From Chryseobacterium vrystaatense (lineage in GTDB: Bacteria; Bacteroidota; Bacteroidia; Flavobacteriales; Weeksellaceae), in NCBI RefSeq assembly GCF_000737765.1, contig NZ_JPRI01000001.1:868001-932000 (forward strand): a DNA stretch of 64,000 nt. Direction: 5' to 3'. Positions 42,131 through 51,866 of this stretch are shown in pieces (within the stretch, counting starts at the first letter, position 1; every line of letters begins with the position of its first letter). The notes under the pieces were generated by a model. That model was not told the DNA's origin. It ran no database searches and saw only the letters and a program-made list of their open reading frames with translations. Both the position numbers and the translations under genes were made by a program.

Positions 42131-43558
42131 TTACTGAAAAGTCATTGTTGCCGGCAGTTTATATATGGAGGCTATTGCTTTTCCGTCTTTAGTAGCGGGT
42201 TTCCATGTTATTTCATTACTTATTAATGTAGCTGTTCTGATAAACTCTTTGGTAAAGATTTCGTCATCACCTGTGGCTGTTACATTTGTTGCTTTTCCTG
42301 TCTCGTCAATATGGATATATGCGGTTGAACTGATAGTTCCTTTCTTGGATTGTATAGAGCTTGTATCGAATGTGAGACCTATTTTTTTTCTTAAAGCCGC
42401 TTTTCCACCCGGATATTCTGCTTCAGTAGAGTTTTGATTCGTGTTGTTACTGATATTTGTGTTTTTACCTTCATTATTATCTGCCTGTGTTGGTTTGCTA
42501 AGTGGGATGTATTCCTTTTTAATTCCCACAGTACCTGGGTTTTCCTCTGTTGTTTTTTCGAAATAATTGTATGGAACAACACTGGTATTGTTGGGTTGTG
42601 AGGTTTTTACTGATTCTGTATTCCGGTCAATCGCAGCATTTGAAAAATCAGAAGATTTGTAATTTTTCATGCCGCTGTCTGCTTTTTCTGTTGTGAGCGC
42701 AGGGCTTGTAGCGTATGTTCTTTCTGCAAATAGTGCCGTTGCAGCAATGAAGGCTGTTATGCCGACTGTTTTTTTCACTAGAATAAATTTAGATTTTTTT
42801 GCTGTCATCATAATAAATCGTTTTTTGGTATTGTTAAAATTAAGTGAATGGGTAAGTGCCATATTCTGGCTGATTATAATCTCGTCAAGGATTAAATTCT
42901 GATAATCCTTAATGTTGTATCTTTTCTCCAGAACAGCTTCATCTGCCAGGAATTCATGATTGGTAATGATTGATTTTTTATAAAGAAATAAAGCAGGATT
43001 AAACCATGTAAACACTTTTAAAATATCCATTAGAATAAGATCGAAACTGTGCTTCTGATCAAGATGGCTTTTCTCATGAAGGAAAATTCTCGGATCAATG
43101 ACGTTATTTTTGATATACTCTTCCCCTAAATAAATGGTATTCCAAAAGCTGAAAGGTGCCAGATTTTCTTTTGTTATGATGACCTTTTGGTTTTGGTAAA
43201 TCTGCTTTTTTCCCTGTAGTTTTTTTAGTGCCCGGATAGACAGGACACTTTTTATCAGAAAGAATAAAGTAACTGTTATGTACATTATCCACATCATATT
43301 CATCCAGTCAAAACTTTCCTGAACAGGCTGTGTGTATATGATCTGCTGTGCTGCCTCTTCAAAAATGATTTCAGACTTATTTTCTGGTTTTGGTAACTGT
43401 ACCGTGATCGATATAAATGGTATCACATAAGAAAGAATAAGGGAAGACAATAAGTAAAACCGATTGAACTTATACATTTTTTCTCTTTCCAAAAACAGAT
43501 AGTATACAGCAATGAATATTGAAGAACACAGGATTATTTTTAGAATAATAGTAAGCAT
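42131..43558 (-). CDS. M56 (BlaR1-like) metallopeptidase with TonB-like C-terminal domain
   Basis: 475 residues. Four membrane helices flank a zinc peptidase domain with HEKSH at 161-165. An extracytoplasmic C-terminal region ends in a TonB_C-like domain (YPGGKAALRKKIG, then EITWKPATKDGKAI). It lacks the penicillin-binding domain of true BlaR1, so the ligand is unknown. On signal, such proteins cleave the partner repressor, BlaI-like, whose gene starts 2 nt upstream. Confidence 0.88.
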   Translation of the reverse strand: MLTIILKIILCSSIFIAVYYLFLEREKMYKFNRFYLLSSLILSYVIPFISITVQLPKPENKSEIIFEEAAQQIIYTQPVQESFDWMNMMWIMYITVTLFFLIKSVLSIRALKKLQGKKQIYQNQKVIITKENLAPFSFWNTIYLGEEYIKNNVIDPRIFLHEKSHLDQKHSFDLILMDILKVFTWFNPALFLYKKSIITNHEFLADEAVLEKRYNIKDYQNLILDEIIISQNMALTHSLNFNNTKKRFIMMTAKKSKFILVKKTVGITAFIAATALFAERTYATSPALTTEKADSGMKNYKSSDFSNAAIDRNTESVKTSQPNNTSVVPYNYFEKTTEENPGTVGIKKEYIPLSKPTQADNNEGKNTNISNNTNQNSTEAEYPGGKAALRKKIGLTFDTSSIQSKKGTISSTAYIHIDETGKATNVTATGDDEIFTKEFIRTATLISNEITWKPATKDGKAIASIYKLPATMTFQ

Positions 43559-43560
43559 TG

Positions 43561-43932
43561 TTATTCTTTTATCTGTTGGTCTATTATATCTCGGAGTTCT
43601 TTCAGCTGCTTTTGACTGAATTTTGCGTTAGAGGTGAAAAAAGAAGCAAACTGATTCACTGAGCTGTTGAAAAAACGGTCAATCATAGAGGTCATTTCCT
43701 CGTTGAAATATTCCCCCTTTTCTACTTTTGGATAGTATTCACGGGAATTTCCATACAATGTATAGCCTACCAGATCTTTGTTCTGCATCCTTTTCAGGAG
43801 CGTGGCTATCGTCGTTGCTGCTGGTTTGGGTTCCGGATAAGAATCAAGGATATCTTTCATGAAAATACGTTTTCTTTCCCAAAGGATTTCCATAAGATTC
43901 TTCTCGGAATCGGTTAATTTTATTTCTTTCAT
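43561..43932 (-). CDS. BlaI/MecI/CopY-family repressor
   Basis: 123 residues: a winged-helix N-terminal half (ATTIATLLKRMQNKDLVGYTLYGNSREYYPKV) and a C-terminal dimerisation helix (SVNQFASFF), typical of BlaI. It represses its own operon and is released when the M56 partner cleaves it. Two palindromic operators lie immediately upstream, one abutting its start. It is divergent from the sugar dehydrogenase gene. Confidence 0.92.
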   Translation of the reverse strand: MKEIKLTDSEKNLMEILWERKRIFMKDILDSYPEPKPAATTIATLLKRMQNKDLVGYTLYGNSREYYPKVEKGEYFNEEMTSMIDRFFNSSVNQFASFFTSNAKFSQKQLKELRDIIDQQIKE

Positions 43933-43934
43933 TC

Positions 43935-43967
43935 TACAATGTTGTAATTTGTTCTACAAATGTAGAA
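43935..43967. promoter_or_regulatory. Two BlaI-type operators
   Basis: TACAATGTTGTA (43935-43946) and TTCTACAAATGTAGAA (43952-43967) both carry the TACA...TGTA half-sites of BlaI/MecI operators. The first lies within 3-14 nt of the repressor ATG, and both lie in the 107-nt divergent region before the dehydrogenase gene. Autoregulation is expected. Confidence 0.85.
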
Positions 43968-44039
43968 TAAAAATTTATACCTGCAAATTTTTATAACATT
44001 ATTTTTCTATTTATCTTTTTACCACCTAATTACAACATT

Positions 44040-45257
44040 ATGAAATTCAATCATCTTTACGTACCATTGCTCAGTGTGTTCTTTCTTTTATCCTCTTGTA
44101 ATAAGAACAGTGCAAATGCCCAGCAGGCGGGAAATGACGCAAGCGTAGAAACCGAAAAACCTAATACAAACTATAAACCTGCCTTTAAAGGGCAGACAAG
44201 GATTAAAGCGGTGAAAACTACGACGGCTTATCAGGTGGAAGTTCTGAATAAAGATCTTGGAAGACCTTGGGGAATGATCAATCTACCGGATGGAAGATTT
44301 CTCATTACTGACAAGAACGGTCATATGAACGTAGTTTCTACCGATGGGAAAAACGTTTCTAAGATTGAGGGTTTTCCAAAAGTTGACTCAAAAGGGCAGG
44401 GAGGAATGCTGGATGTGGCACTCGACCCGGATTTTAAATCCAATAATATCATCTATTTCAGTTTCTCTGAACCTTTTGGAGAAGGAAATCTGACTTCCGT
44501 AGCGAAAGGAAAACTCTCAGCAGATCTGAAAAACATTTCGGCTGTCAAAGTTATTTTCCGTGCAGAACCGTCCTATGACGGAGATAAGCACTATGGAAGC
44601 AGGCTGGCGTTTGATAAAGACGGAAATTTATTTGTAAGTACCGGCGAAAGGTCTGATAAAGAAACCAGAGTCTATGCTCAGAAGACGGATAATTATTTAG
44701 GGAAAATATTAAAAATAACTAAAGAGGGAAAACCGGCTCCCGGAAATCCATTCATCGGTAAAAAGGGATATAAACCTGAAATTTATGCCTACGGTGTGAG
44801 AAATCCACAGGGAATGGCTATTGATCCAAATGGAGCGCTTTGGGATGTTGAAATGGGGCCGAGAGGAGGCGATGAAATTAACCTGATACAACCCGGGAAA
44901 AATTACGGTTGGGGAGATGTAACTTATGGAATTGAATATTCCGGAGCAAAAGTAGGAAGTGGAATTACACAAAAAGAAGGTACAGAGCAGCCTGTTTACT
45001 ATTGGGATCCTGTAATCTCTCCAAGTGGTGTTACTTTTTATACCGGAAATATTGAAGAATGGAAAGGAAATCTTATTATTGGGTGTCTTAGTGGCGAGCA
45101 TATTAACAGGATCGTTATGAAAGACAATAAAGTGATAGGGGAGGAACGTCTGCTTGCTGATCAGAAAGAACGTTTCAGAGATGTTCTCGATGGTATGGAT
45201 GGGAACCTTTATGCTGTCACAGATAGCGGAAAGCTTTATAAGATCTCGGAAAAATAA
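44040..45257 (+). CDS. PQQ-dependent sugar dehydrogenase, lipoprotein
   Basis: 405 residues. A lipoprotein signal (LLSVFFLLSSC) is followed by a beta-propeller of the glucose/sorbosone dehydrogenase family, with PWGMINLPDGRFLITDK, YGSRLAFDKDGNLFVSTGERS, NPQGMAIDPNGALWDVEMGPRGGDEINLI and NYGWGDVTYG. Such enzymes oxidise aldose sugars in the periplasm with PQQ. It is divergent from the BlaI gene, whose operators lie upstream, so it may be part of that regulon. No PQQ synthesis genes are in the window. Confidence 0.88.
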   Translation: MKFNHLYVPLLSVFFLLSSCNKNSANAQQAGNDASVETEKPNTNYKPAFKGQTRIKAVKTTTAYQVEVLNKDLGRPWGMINLPDGRFLITDKNGHMNVVSTDGKNVSKIEGFPKVDSKGQGGMLDVALDPDFKSNNIIYFSFSEPFGEGNLTSVAKGKLSADLKNISAVKVIFRAEPSYDGDKHYGSRLAFDKDGNLFVSTGERSDKETRVYAQKTDNYLGKILKITKEGKPAPGNPFIGKKGYKPEIYAYGVRNPQGMAIDPNGALWDVEMGPRGGDEINLIQPGKNYGWGDVTYGIEYSGAKVGSGITQKEGTEQPVYYWDPVISPSGVTFYTGNIEEWKGNLIIGCLSGEHINRIVMKDNKVIGEERLLADQKERFRDVLDGMDGNLYAVTDSGKLYKISEK

Positions 45258-45289
45258 AAAAAGCTCCAGAAATTTCCTGGAGCTTTTCT
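45258..45289. terminator. Bidirectional terminator
   Basis: Stem AAAAGCTCCAG/CTGGAGCTTTT with a 7-nt loop between the convergent dehydrogenase and receptor genes. Confidence 0.88.
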
Positions 45290-45303
45290 ATGATGAATCA
45301 CTT

Positions 45304-47748
45304 TTAAAACTTAAAATTAAGTCTTGCAAAAGCCTGTCTTCCTGCAAATCCCATTTGTACCGGATCAAAAATTCCACCGGATTCTGTATTTCCATCTACA
45401 TGTGCTGTCTGAAGAGTAGGATAACGGTTGAACAAGTTCTTGCTTCCTATAGTAAAGTTGAGGTTCTTGGAGAACTCATAGCCAAAAGAAATATCAGTAG
45501 TTACTTTTGCTCCATAAAGCTGGTAATCATCTGCTCCATTATAGCCTATTAGTTTTACTTTATCGAATCTTACCAACTGTACATTGGCATTGAATTTACT
45601 GATCTTATAATTTAAATTAAGATTCACCTTTGTCTTTGGAGCAGAGGCCAGGATGAAGGCACGCTCTCTTGGACTTAAATAGACATTTTCCTTTCCCTGC
45701 AGTTTTTCTGAAGTGTTTATTTTGGTAATTTCCATTTCATTGTAATTCCCGGCTAGGGTGGCAGAAAGCTTTCCGTTGCCAAGATTTTCAGTGTAGCTTA
45801 CAATAATATCCACTCCTTTTGTTCTGGTATCCATCGCATTGGTAAAAAACTGAGCCTGGTCAATGTGATTTTCTGCGAGAATTGGGCCTATTGCGTCGTC
45901 GTTCTGATTAAAGTTACCGGTCAGTACAATTCTGTCTTTGACTTTAATATAATATCCATCTACAGTGGCCGTAAATTTTCCTGTATTAAAAGTAAACCCT
46001 GCACTTCCGTTGACTGAGGTTTCCTGTTTTAGCTGTGGGATTCCTACTGCCTTTGCAAGATCACTGTCATTGGAGGCAAGTTGGATGGTGACAAGATCTC
46101 CGCCCTGGAAATTTGTAAACTGAAGACTGTAATATTTTTGTGCCAGGGAAGGAGCTCTGAAACCTGTAGACACAGAGCCTCTGAACGCAAATTGAGGAGT
46201 AAAAGCATAGCGCGTTGCGAATTTACCATTTAAAGTACTTCCGAAATCACTGTAATTTTCAAATCTTCCTGCAACGCTGATCATCCAGTTTTTAGTAATA
46301 TCAAGTTCGGTATCTACATAAGCTGCAAAATTATTTCTGTTTTTATTGATTTCCTGTGAGTATCCCGGAAAACCTTGTGAACCTCCTGGTCTGATACTGA
46401 GTGGAGTTGTACCTGAAAGAGGGTTGGTTACCAATAATGCCTGAGGAGTATTGGGGGTAACAATATTTCCGTTGATGTCGTACATCGCATAAGAAGCTTC
46501 TTCCCCTTTAATGATTTCAAACTGTTCATACCTGAATTCAGATCCGAAAGCGATATTAAGACCGTGAAGCACACCAAACTGTTTAGCAGCATTAAACCCA
46601 GTCGTATTCTGCAGAAGAGAGTGTCCTCCGGCATTAAAGCTTGTGGGTGATTTTATTCCTAATGTCGCATTAATGGTATTGTCTATCTGGTAGGTAAATC
46701 TATTGCTTCCAAATGCATTATAAAAATCGACATCCCAGTCCGCAACTTTAAATTTAAGTCCATTGTCAAAAGTGAAATCTGTGATGCTTGTATCCTCGAT
46801 AGGGTTAAATCCGTTAGGATATACTTCGGGAATGTTTCCGTCTGCATCTGCTGTTCTTGTCCAGGCATAAGCATTGGTCTTTCTCTGAGAAAACCCCTGA
46901 CGGGAATAGAACTTCAAACCATAAGATAAGGGGAGCTCTATATTCCCGAAGAAATAGAAATTCTGGGATTTTGCATCTCCGAATTTTTCCCGGGAAGTGG
47001 TGTATCTGTCCGGATTGGCATTTCGTATCGTACGTTCTTTATTGATAAATTCAACAGTGAAATTTCCAAAACCTCCGTTATTGCCTATTTTAGTTCCCAG
47101 GTTTCCGCTGAAATCGAAAGTGGTTCCGTCTATTTTATGTTCTGATACTACATCTTTGTTTCCCGGACTTTTAAAAAGATTCATTCCGTAAAAGGCATTC
47201 CCCTCAAACCCCTGGTTCCGGTCATTGAGAATAACATTGATAACCCCCGCGATAGCATCTGAACCATATTGAGCTGAAGCCCCGTCGCGGAGAACTTCAA
47301 TTCTTTTGATAGCCCCGATCGGGATCGTGTTCATATCAGATCCCGTGTTTCCTCTCCCTTTTGTCCCGAAAAGATTGATCAGTGAGGACTGATGATATCT
47401 CTTTCCATTTAATAAAAGGAGAGTCTGATCCGGTCCAAGTCCACGAAGTGTAGCAGGATCTACTGCGTCAGCTCCATCTGAACCCGACTGTTTGTTGGAA
47501 TTAAACGAAGGCGCGCTGAACTGAAGAAGCTGGTTGACTTCTACCTGTCCCGTCGACTGACTTACCTGTTTAATATCAATGATATCAACGGGAACAGGGG
47601 TATTGGTCACAGTTCTTTTTTTGTTCCGGCTTCCGGTAACAGATACCTCTTCTATTTTTGATTCTTTGGAAATCGTATCATTTGTATTTTGTGAATAAAA
47701 CATCGATACCGTCCCTAAAAAAAGAACACTTGTGTATATTATTTTCAT
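45304..47748 (-). CDS. TonB-dependent outer-membrane receptor 4
   Basis: 814 residues from MKIIYTSVLFLGTVS. Plug domain: VSVTGSRNKKRTV, LRGLGPDQTLLLLNGKRYH, then IEVLRDGASAQYGSDAIAG. The barrel ends AFARLNFKF. The pattern (GSRNKKR and the LNGKRYHQSS motif) belongs to the broad vitamin-B12/substrate-type receptor group rather than the iron receptors above. The ligand is unknown. It is convergent with the PQQ dehydrogenase and has no SusD partner. Confidence 0.88.
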   Translation of the reverse strand: MKIIYTSVLFLGTVSMFYSQNTNDTISKESKIEEVSVTGSRNKKRTVTNTPVPVDIIDIKQVSQSTGQVEVNQLLQFSAPSFNSNKQSGSDGADAVDPATLRGLGPDQTLLLLNGKRYHQSSLINLFGTKGRGNTGSDMNTIPIGAIKRIEVLRDGASAQYGSDAIAGVINVILNDRNQGFEGNAFYGMNLFKSPGNKDVVSEHKIDGTTFDFSGNLGTKIGNNGGFGNFTVEFINKERTIRNANPDRYTTSREKFGDAKSQNFYFFGNIELPLSYGLKFYSRQGFSQRKTNAYAWTRTADADGNIPEVYPNGFNPIEDTSITDFTFDNGLKFKVADWDVDFYNAFGSNRFTYQIDNTINATLGIKSPTSFNAGGHSLLQNTTGFNAAKQFGVLHGLNIAFGSEFRYEQFEIIKGEEASYAMYDINGNIVTPNTPQALLVTNPLSGTTPLSIRPGGSQGFPGYSQEINKNRNNFAAYVDTELDITKNWMISVAGRFENYSDFGSTLNGKFATRYAFTPQFAFRGSVSTGFRAPSLAQKYYSLQFTNFQGGDLVTIQLASNDSDLAKAVGIPQLKQETSVNGSAGFTFNTGKFTATVDGYYIKVKDRIVLTGNFNQNDDAIGPILAENHIDQAQFFTNAMDTRTKGVDIIVSYTENLGNGKLSATLAGNYNEMEITKINTSEKLQGKENVYLSPRERAFILASAPKTKVNLNLNYKISKFNANVQLVRFDKVKLIGYNGADDYQLYGAKVTTDISFGYEFSKNLNFTIGSKNLFNRYPTLQTAHVDGNTESGGIFDPVQMGFAGRQAFARLNFKF

Positions 47749-47910
47749 ATTCCATATTGGATTTGGTGATTGTTTCAAAAATATTGAATTTTATCATCAA
47801 ATCAATGTGAAAATATACTATTGTGTGTGAATTCTTTAAATAAACTTTGTTTCTCTCTAATTTTAGAATAATATTAATGGTTTGGCTAAAAACAATGAAT
47901 TTTTTTAACC

Positions 47911-49068
47911 CTAAAAACTTTTAATGATTCGATCTAGACCTTCCTCTAAAATTTCCTGAGAGGTAGAAAAACAAATTCTGATATGGCCTTCTGCACCCTT
48001 TCCAAACCATCGTTCAGAACCGGGAACAACAGCCACTTTACCATGCTTCAATACGTGTTGGGTAAATTCATCACTGGTCAAACCATTTTTGATTTTAGGA
48101 AATAATACAAAGGTTGCTTCAGGTAAATTAGGACTTAAAATTTCCGAACGACTCAGAATATTAAAAGCGAAATCTCTGTTACTCTGTAAATGGTTCAGAA
48201 ATTCTTTATACCATGGCTTTGCTCTTTCCAAAGCTACACTTCCGGCAATCTGTGACAAAGTGGAGACTCCTTCAATAGTTGAATTAAAGTTTGATTTTTC
48301 GATAAAGTCGTCAAGGACGTCCTGATCATTGCATAATACAGCTCCGATTCTTAAGCCTGCAATTCCAAAGGATTTTGAAAACCCATACACCGTAAAGCTT
48401 TTTTTCTTTGCCTCCTCGGAAACAGATGAGTAGGTGTGGAACTCTTTGTTGTCATAAATGATATCACTCCATATTTCATCACTCATCACCCACAGGTCTT
48501 GAGCGGAAGCAATTTCGGCGATCTTTTTCAGCACTTCTTTGGAATATACTTTTCCAAGTGGGTTGTGGGGATTACAGATGCTGATCAGTTTGGTTTTCGG
48601 ATTGATAAGCTGTACCAGTTTTTCAAAATCAATGTCACCTGTTGTATGGTCTACGGGGCATAATCTGACGGTTCCACCTACAGCTTCTACAGACCTTTTG
48701 AATAGAAAATCCACTGGATCCAGAATAATGGCCTCGTCTCCTGGTTTTAAAACATAGGAGGCGATCAGGAACATTCCCTGGGCAGCACTGTTGATCGCTA
48801 GGATATTGTCAGGCGTAAAGCTGCCATGCTTGTCAGTGTTAAAATGTTCTGCAACATTTTTCTTGAACTCAGGAAGCCCGGAGAAAGGACCATAGCTGAG
48901 GTAGCCGTCTTTGATGTATTCAATAATTCCCTGTTCGATTTCCGGTGCTGTTCTAAAGTCAGGGTCGGCTGCGGTAAGGGGAATAATTCCTTCTTCTATG
49001 GCTGCCCATCTTCCATTATAGGCTTTTCTTTTTAAGGCTTCAAAATTGATGTCGTTATTGCTGAACAT
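47911..49068 (-). CDS. MalY/PatB-type class I aminotransferase
   Basis: 385 residues, PLP-dependent. The PLP lysine is in GFSKSFGIAGLRIG, and ISICNPHNPLGKVY and DEIWSDIIYD are the cofactor pocket. The MalY/PatB group is known for C-S lyase (cystathionine beta-lyase) activity, whereas an ordinary aminotransferase is the alternative. The next gene upstream, an FAD monooxygenase, ends 6 nt before its start, so the two form an operon. Confidence 0.82.
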   Translation of the reverse strand: MFSNNDINFEALKRKAYNGRWAAIEEGIIPLTAADPDFRTAPEIEQGIIEYIKDGYLSYGPFSGLPEFKKNVAEHFNTDKHGSFTPDNILAINSAAQGMFLIASYVLKPGDEAIILDPVDFLFKRSVEAVGGTVRLCPVDHTTGDIDFEKLVQLINPKTKLISICNPHNPLGKVYSKEVLKKIAEIASAQDLWVMSDEIWSDIIYDNKEFHTYSSVSEEAKKKSFTVYGFSKSFGIAGLRIGAVLCNDQDVLDDFIEKSNFNSTIEGVSTLSQIAGSVALERAKPWYKEFLNHLQSNRDFAFNILSRSEILSPNLPEATFVLFPKIKNGLTSDEFTQHVLKHGKVAVVPGSERWFGKGAEGHIRICFSTSQEILEEGLDRIIKSF

Positions 49069-49074
49069 TGTCTT

Positions 49075-50154
49075 TTATTTATATGATATGGGTAAAATAT
49101 TTTCTGACTGCTGATCAAGAGGTTTAAGAAATTCATCCAGCAGGATCCTTCCGTTTCTGATATGGGTTTCTATTTCCGGTTTTCTTTCAGTTTCGTATTT
49201 TCTGAAAGCATCAGAAATGTTTTTTTCTGATGTTAAATACTTGGTAAGGGTAAAGGAATCCTTTAATGCAGAGGTTACCCCCTGGCTTGTAAAAGGAATG
49301 AGAGGATGGGCTGCATCTCCTATGAAAACAATATTGTCTTTGTGAAAAGGATTGAGTTTTTCCAGCTCATACACTTTCCATAGATGGACGTGATCATAAT
49401 TTGATCCCTTGACGATGGAAGAAACCATAGGGTCCCAATCACTAAAGATATCAAACATATACTTTTTCAACCCGTCTACGGAATATTCATCGCTGATGTT
49501 GTATTTTTTGTTGTCCAGCTGGGAATACCACAAAACCGTCTCTTCAGAAAGTTTAAGGATTCCAAACGTCAGACCGCCATCTTCATGATGATACTTCATG
49601 AAATTATTTTCCAAACTAGCTGCAATATCTTTACATTTGATGATGTTGACGATTTCATTTTCCTGTACGGTTCTCATATTCTCGTCCTTAAAAATTTCTC
49701 TTCTGATACGGCTTTTAGAGCCGTCTGAAACAATGGCTAAGTTAGAATTTATATAGGTTCCGTCCTTCTTTCTCAGTTTTCCTTTTTGAACTGTACAGGG
49801 AGTAACTGTTTCTTCATATGAAATCTTTTCAGATGGAATATTCCGAGCCAGAATATTGATCAAAGAACTTCTCGAAATGACAAAAACATCATTAAGGTCT
49901 TTTTCTGCGAGCCTTTCACCCCTGTGCGAATACCGGATGTATTTTTTTAAAAAGTTACCGTGTTTGAAAAGCACAGACGGATCAACGATTTGCGAAAGAT
50001 ATTCAATTCCTTCTTTTGGAAGGAGAAAACCATGGCCTGTAAGATCATCCTTTTTTCTTCTCTCGTAAATGTGGTAATCCAATTGGTGTTTTTCTAAGTA
50101 ATTCGCTATGCTTAAGCCGGAGATGCCGGCGCCCACGACAGCAATGTTGTTCAT
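49075..50154 (-). CDS. FAD-dependent aromatic monooxygenase-like protein
   Basis: 359 residues. The N-terminal FAD motif is GAGISGLSIANYL (8-20) and the C-terminal GDAAHP motif follows VFIGDAAHPLIPFTSQG. This is the p-hydroxybenzoate-hydroxylase/TetX-like fold. The substrate is not clear. It is the first gene of a two-gene unit with the aminotransferase. Tryptophanase lies about 240 nt further upstream, so a role in indole or aromatic amino acid oxidation is a guess. Confidence 0.78.
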   Translation of the reverse strand: MNNIAVVGAGISGLSIANYLEKHQLDYHIYERRKKDDLTGHGFLLPKEGIEYLSQIVDPSVLFKHGNFLKKYIRYSHRGERLAEKDLNDVFVISRSSLINILARNIPSEKISYEETVTPCTVQKGKLRKKDGTYINSNLAIVSDGSKSRIRREIFKDENMRTVQENEIVNIIKCKDIAASLENNFMKYHHEDGGLTFGILKLSEETVLWYSQLDNKKYNISDEYSVDGLKKYMFDIFSDWDPMVSSIVKGSNYDHVHLWKVYELEKLNPFHKDNIVFIGDAAHPLIPFTSQGVTSALKDSFTLTKYLTSEKNISDAFRKYETERKPEIETHIRNGRILLDEFLKPLDQQSENILPISYK

Positions 50155-50367
50155 TCGGAATAATGGATTTTTTCAGTTAGTGTTTAGGTTTACGTCTTGT
50201 AAACTGTTTTTTAAGATAAATGCAAATGTAAATTAAAAACAGTCATAATTAAAAAAAAATAGACGATTCTGAGTTATAATTGTTTATGCATGACATATAG
50301 GGTCTCTGGGGTGATATATTTTCAATAAACCGGATGAGTCTGTTTTGTTTTAAAAAAGAAATAAAAA
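50155..50367. other. Intergenic region upstream of the FAD monooxygenase
   Basis: About 210 nt of AT-rich sequence. It holds the promoter region of the monooxygenase operon, but I see no clean TAnnTTTG box on the minus strand. No open frame of note. Confidence 0.3.
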
Positions 50368-50392
50368 AAACCGGGAAATAAATCCCGGTTTA
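50361..50392 (-). terminator. Terminator of tryptophanase gene
   Basis: Stem AACCGGGA/TCCCGGTT with a T8 tail on the minus strand, just after the stop. Confidence 0.88.
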
Positions 50393-50395
50393 TAT

Positions 50396-51772
50396 TTATG
50401 CTTCTTCAAGCTGTACTGTAAAGTGTCTCAGTAGATCTGGTTCCCAGGTAATTTTATATCCTGTGGAAATATCCTCGCGTCTTTCATAAACATTTTTGAT
50501 TGCAGCAGCGATATAATCCATATGGTTGTTGGTATAGGTTCTTCTAGGAATAGCCAAACGTACCAGTTCCAGCTTCGGATAACGGTTTTCTCTTGTTTCA
50601 GGATCTCTGTCAGCAAGTAATGTACCGATCTCTACCGTTCTGATTCCGGCTTCCTTGTAGATCTCAAGTCCTAAAGTTTGTGCAGGATATTCTGCTCTGG
50701 AAACTTTGGGAAGGAAGTTTAGAGAATCGATGAAAACGGCATGTCCTCCAATGGGTTTCTGAACCGGAATTCCATATTCAATAAGTTTGTTTCCAAGATA
50801 TTCTACCTGTGAAATTCTGCTTTCAAGATAAGCAAATTCTGTAGCCTCGTCCAGGCCTACTGCCAGAGCAGCCATATCTCTTCCGGCCATTCCTCCATAC
50901 GTAATGAAACCTTCATAGATGATTGTAAAGTTGGATGCTTTCCTGAAAATGTCTTCACTGTTTAAAGCAATAAAACCTCCGATGTTTACCAAACCATCTT
51001 TCTTAGAGCTCATCGTCATTCCGTCTCCGTAGGAGAAGATTTCTTTACAGATCTCTTTAATGCTTCTGTTTTCCTGTCCTTTTTCTCTTTTTTTGATGAA
51101 ATACGCATTCTCTGCAAACCTCGCTGAATCAAAGAAAACAGGAATTCCATATCGGTCAGAAAGCTCTTTTACCGCTTTCATATTCTCTAAAGAAACAGGT
51201 TGGCCCCCCGAAGAATTACAAGTGATCGTGATCAGGCAGAAAGGAATGTTTTCTTTAGGATGGCTTTTGTAGATTTCCTCAAGTTTTTCTAGATTTAGAT
51301 TTCCTTTAAACGGATGCAGATCATTGATGTCAAAAGCTTCATCAATAGTACAGTCGACAGCGTGTGCTTTTCTGAATTCGATATGCCCTTTTGTAGTGTC
51401 GAAATGAGAGTTTCCGGGAACTACATTGCCTTCTTTTACCAAAACAGAGAAAAGAACGTTTTCAGCAGCTCTTCCCTGGTGGGTAGGTAATAAATATTTA
51501 AAACCGGTGATTTTTTCAACGGTATTCTGAAGCTGTTCAAAAGAGCGTGATCCTGCATAGCTTTCATCGCCTGTCATCAATGCACCCCACTGTCTGTCAG
51601 ACATTGCTCCTGTTCCTGAATCGGTAAGAAGGTCAATGTAAACCTGAGATGATTTTAGATTGAAAAGGTTATAATTAGCTGCTTTAAGCCACTGCTCTCT
51701 TTCTTCTTTTGTAGACTGATGGATTTCCTCCACCATTTTGATACGGAATGGTTCCGCGTACGGTAATTTCAT
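50396..51772 (-). CDS. tnaA: Tryptophanase
   Basis: 458 residues. The PLP-binding pair is at about K257-K258 (MTMSSKKDG). Residues separating tryptophanase from tyrosine phenol-lyase favour tryptophanase: Asp125 in HFDTTKGH (where the lyase has Thr), DSARFAENAYF, and TVEIG at the position of the lyase Arg. It cleaves tryptophan to indole, pyruvate and ammonia. Indole is a signalling molecule. No tryptophan permease or TnaC-like leader was seen. Confidence 0.9.
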   Translation of the reverse strand: MKLPYAEPFRIKMVEEIHQSTKEEREQWLKAANYNLFNLKSSQVYIDLLTDSGTGAMSDRQWGALMTGDESYAGSRSFEQLQNTVEKITGFKYLLPTHQGRAAENVLFSVLVKEGNVVPGNSHFDTTKGHIEFRKAHAVDCTIDEAFDINDLHPFKGNLNLEKLEEIYKSHPKENIPFCLITITCNSSGGQPVSLENMKAVKELSDRYGIPVFFDSARFAENAYFIKKREKGQENRSIKEICKEIFSYGDGMTMSSKKDGLVNIGGFIALNSEDIFRKASNFTIIYEGFITYGGMAGRDMAALAVGLDEATEFAYLESRISQVEYLGNKLIEYGIPVQKPIGGHAVFIDSLNFLPKVSRAEYPAQTLGLEIYKEAGIRTVEIGTLLADRDPETRENRYPKLELVRLAIPRRTYTNNHMDYIAAAIKNVYERREDISTGYKITWEPDLLRHFTVQLEEA

Positions 51773-51866
51773 GCGTTAAAATATTTTATTGGATTGTTTG
51801 TAAAGAAAATTTGTTTGAAAATAATTTCAAATTCATCAATGTATATTTAAAAAGGAACAAAAGAAT

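Noticed and set aside
50396..51772. Tyrosine phenol-lyase
   Set aside because: The distinguishing residues (Asp125, DSARFAENAYF, VEIG) match tryptophanase, not the lyase.
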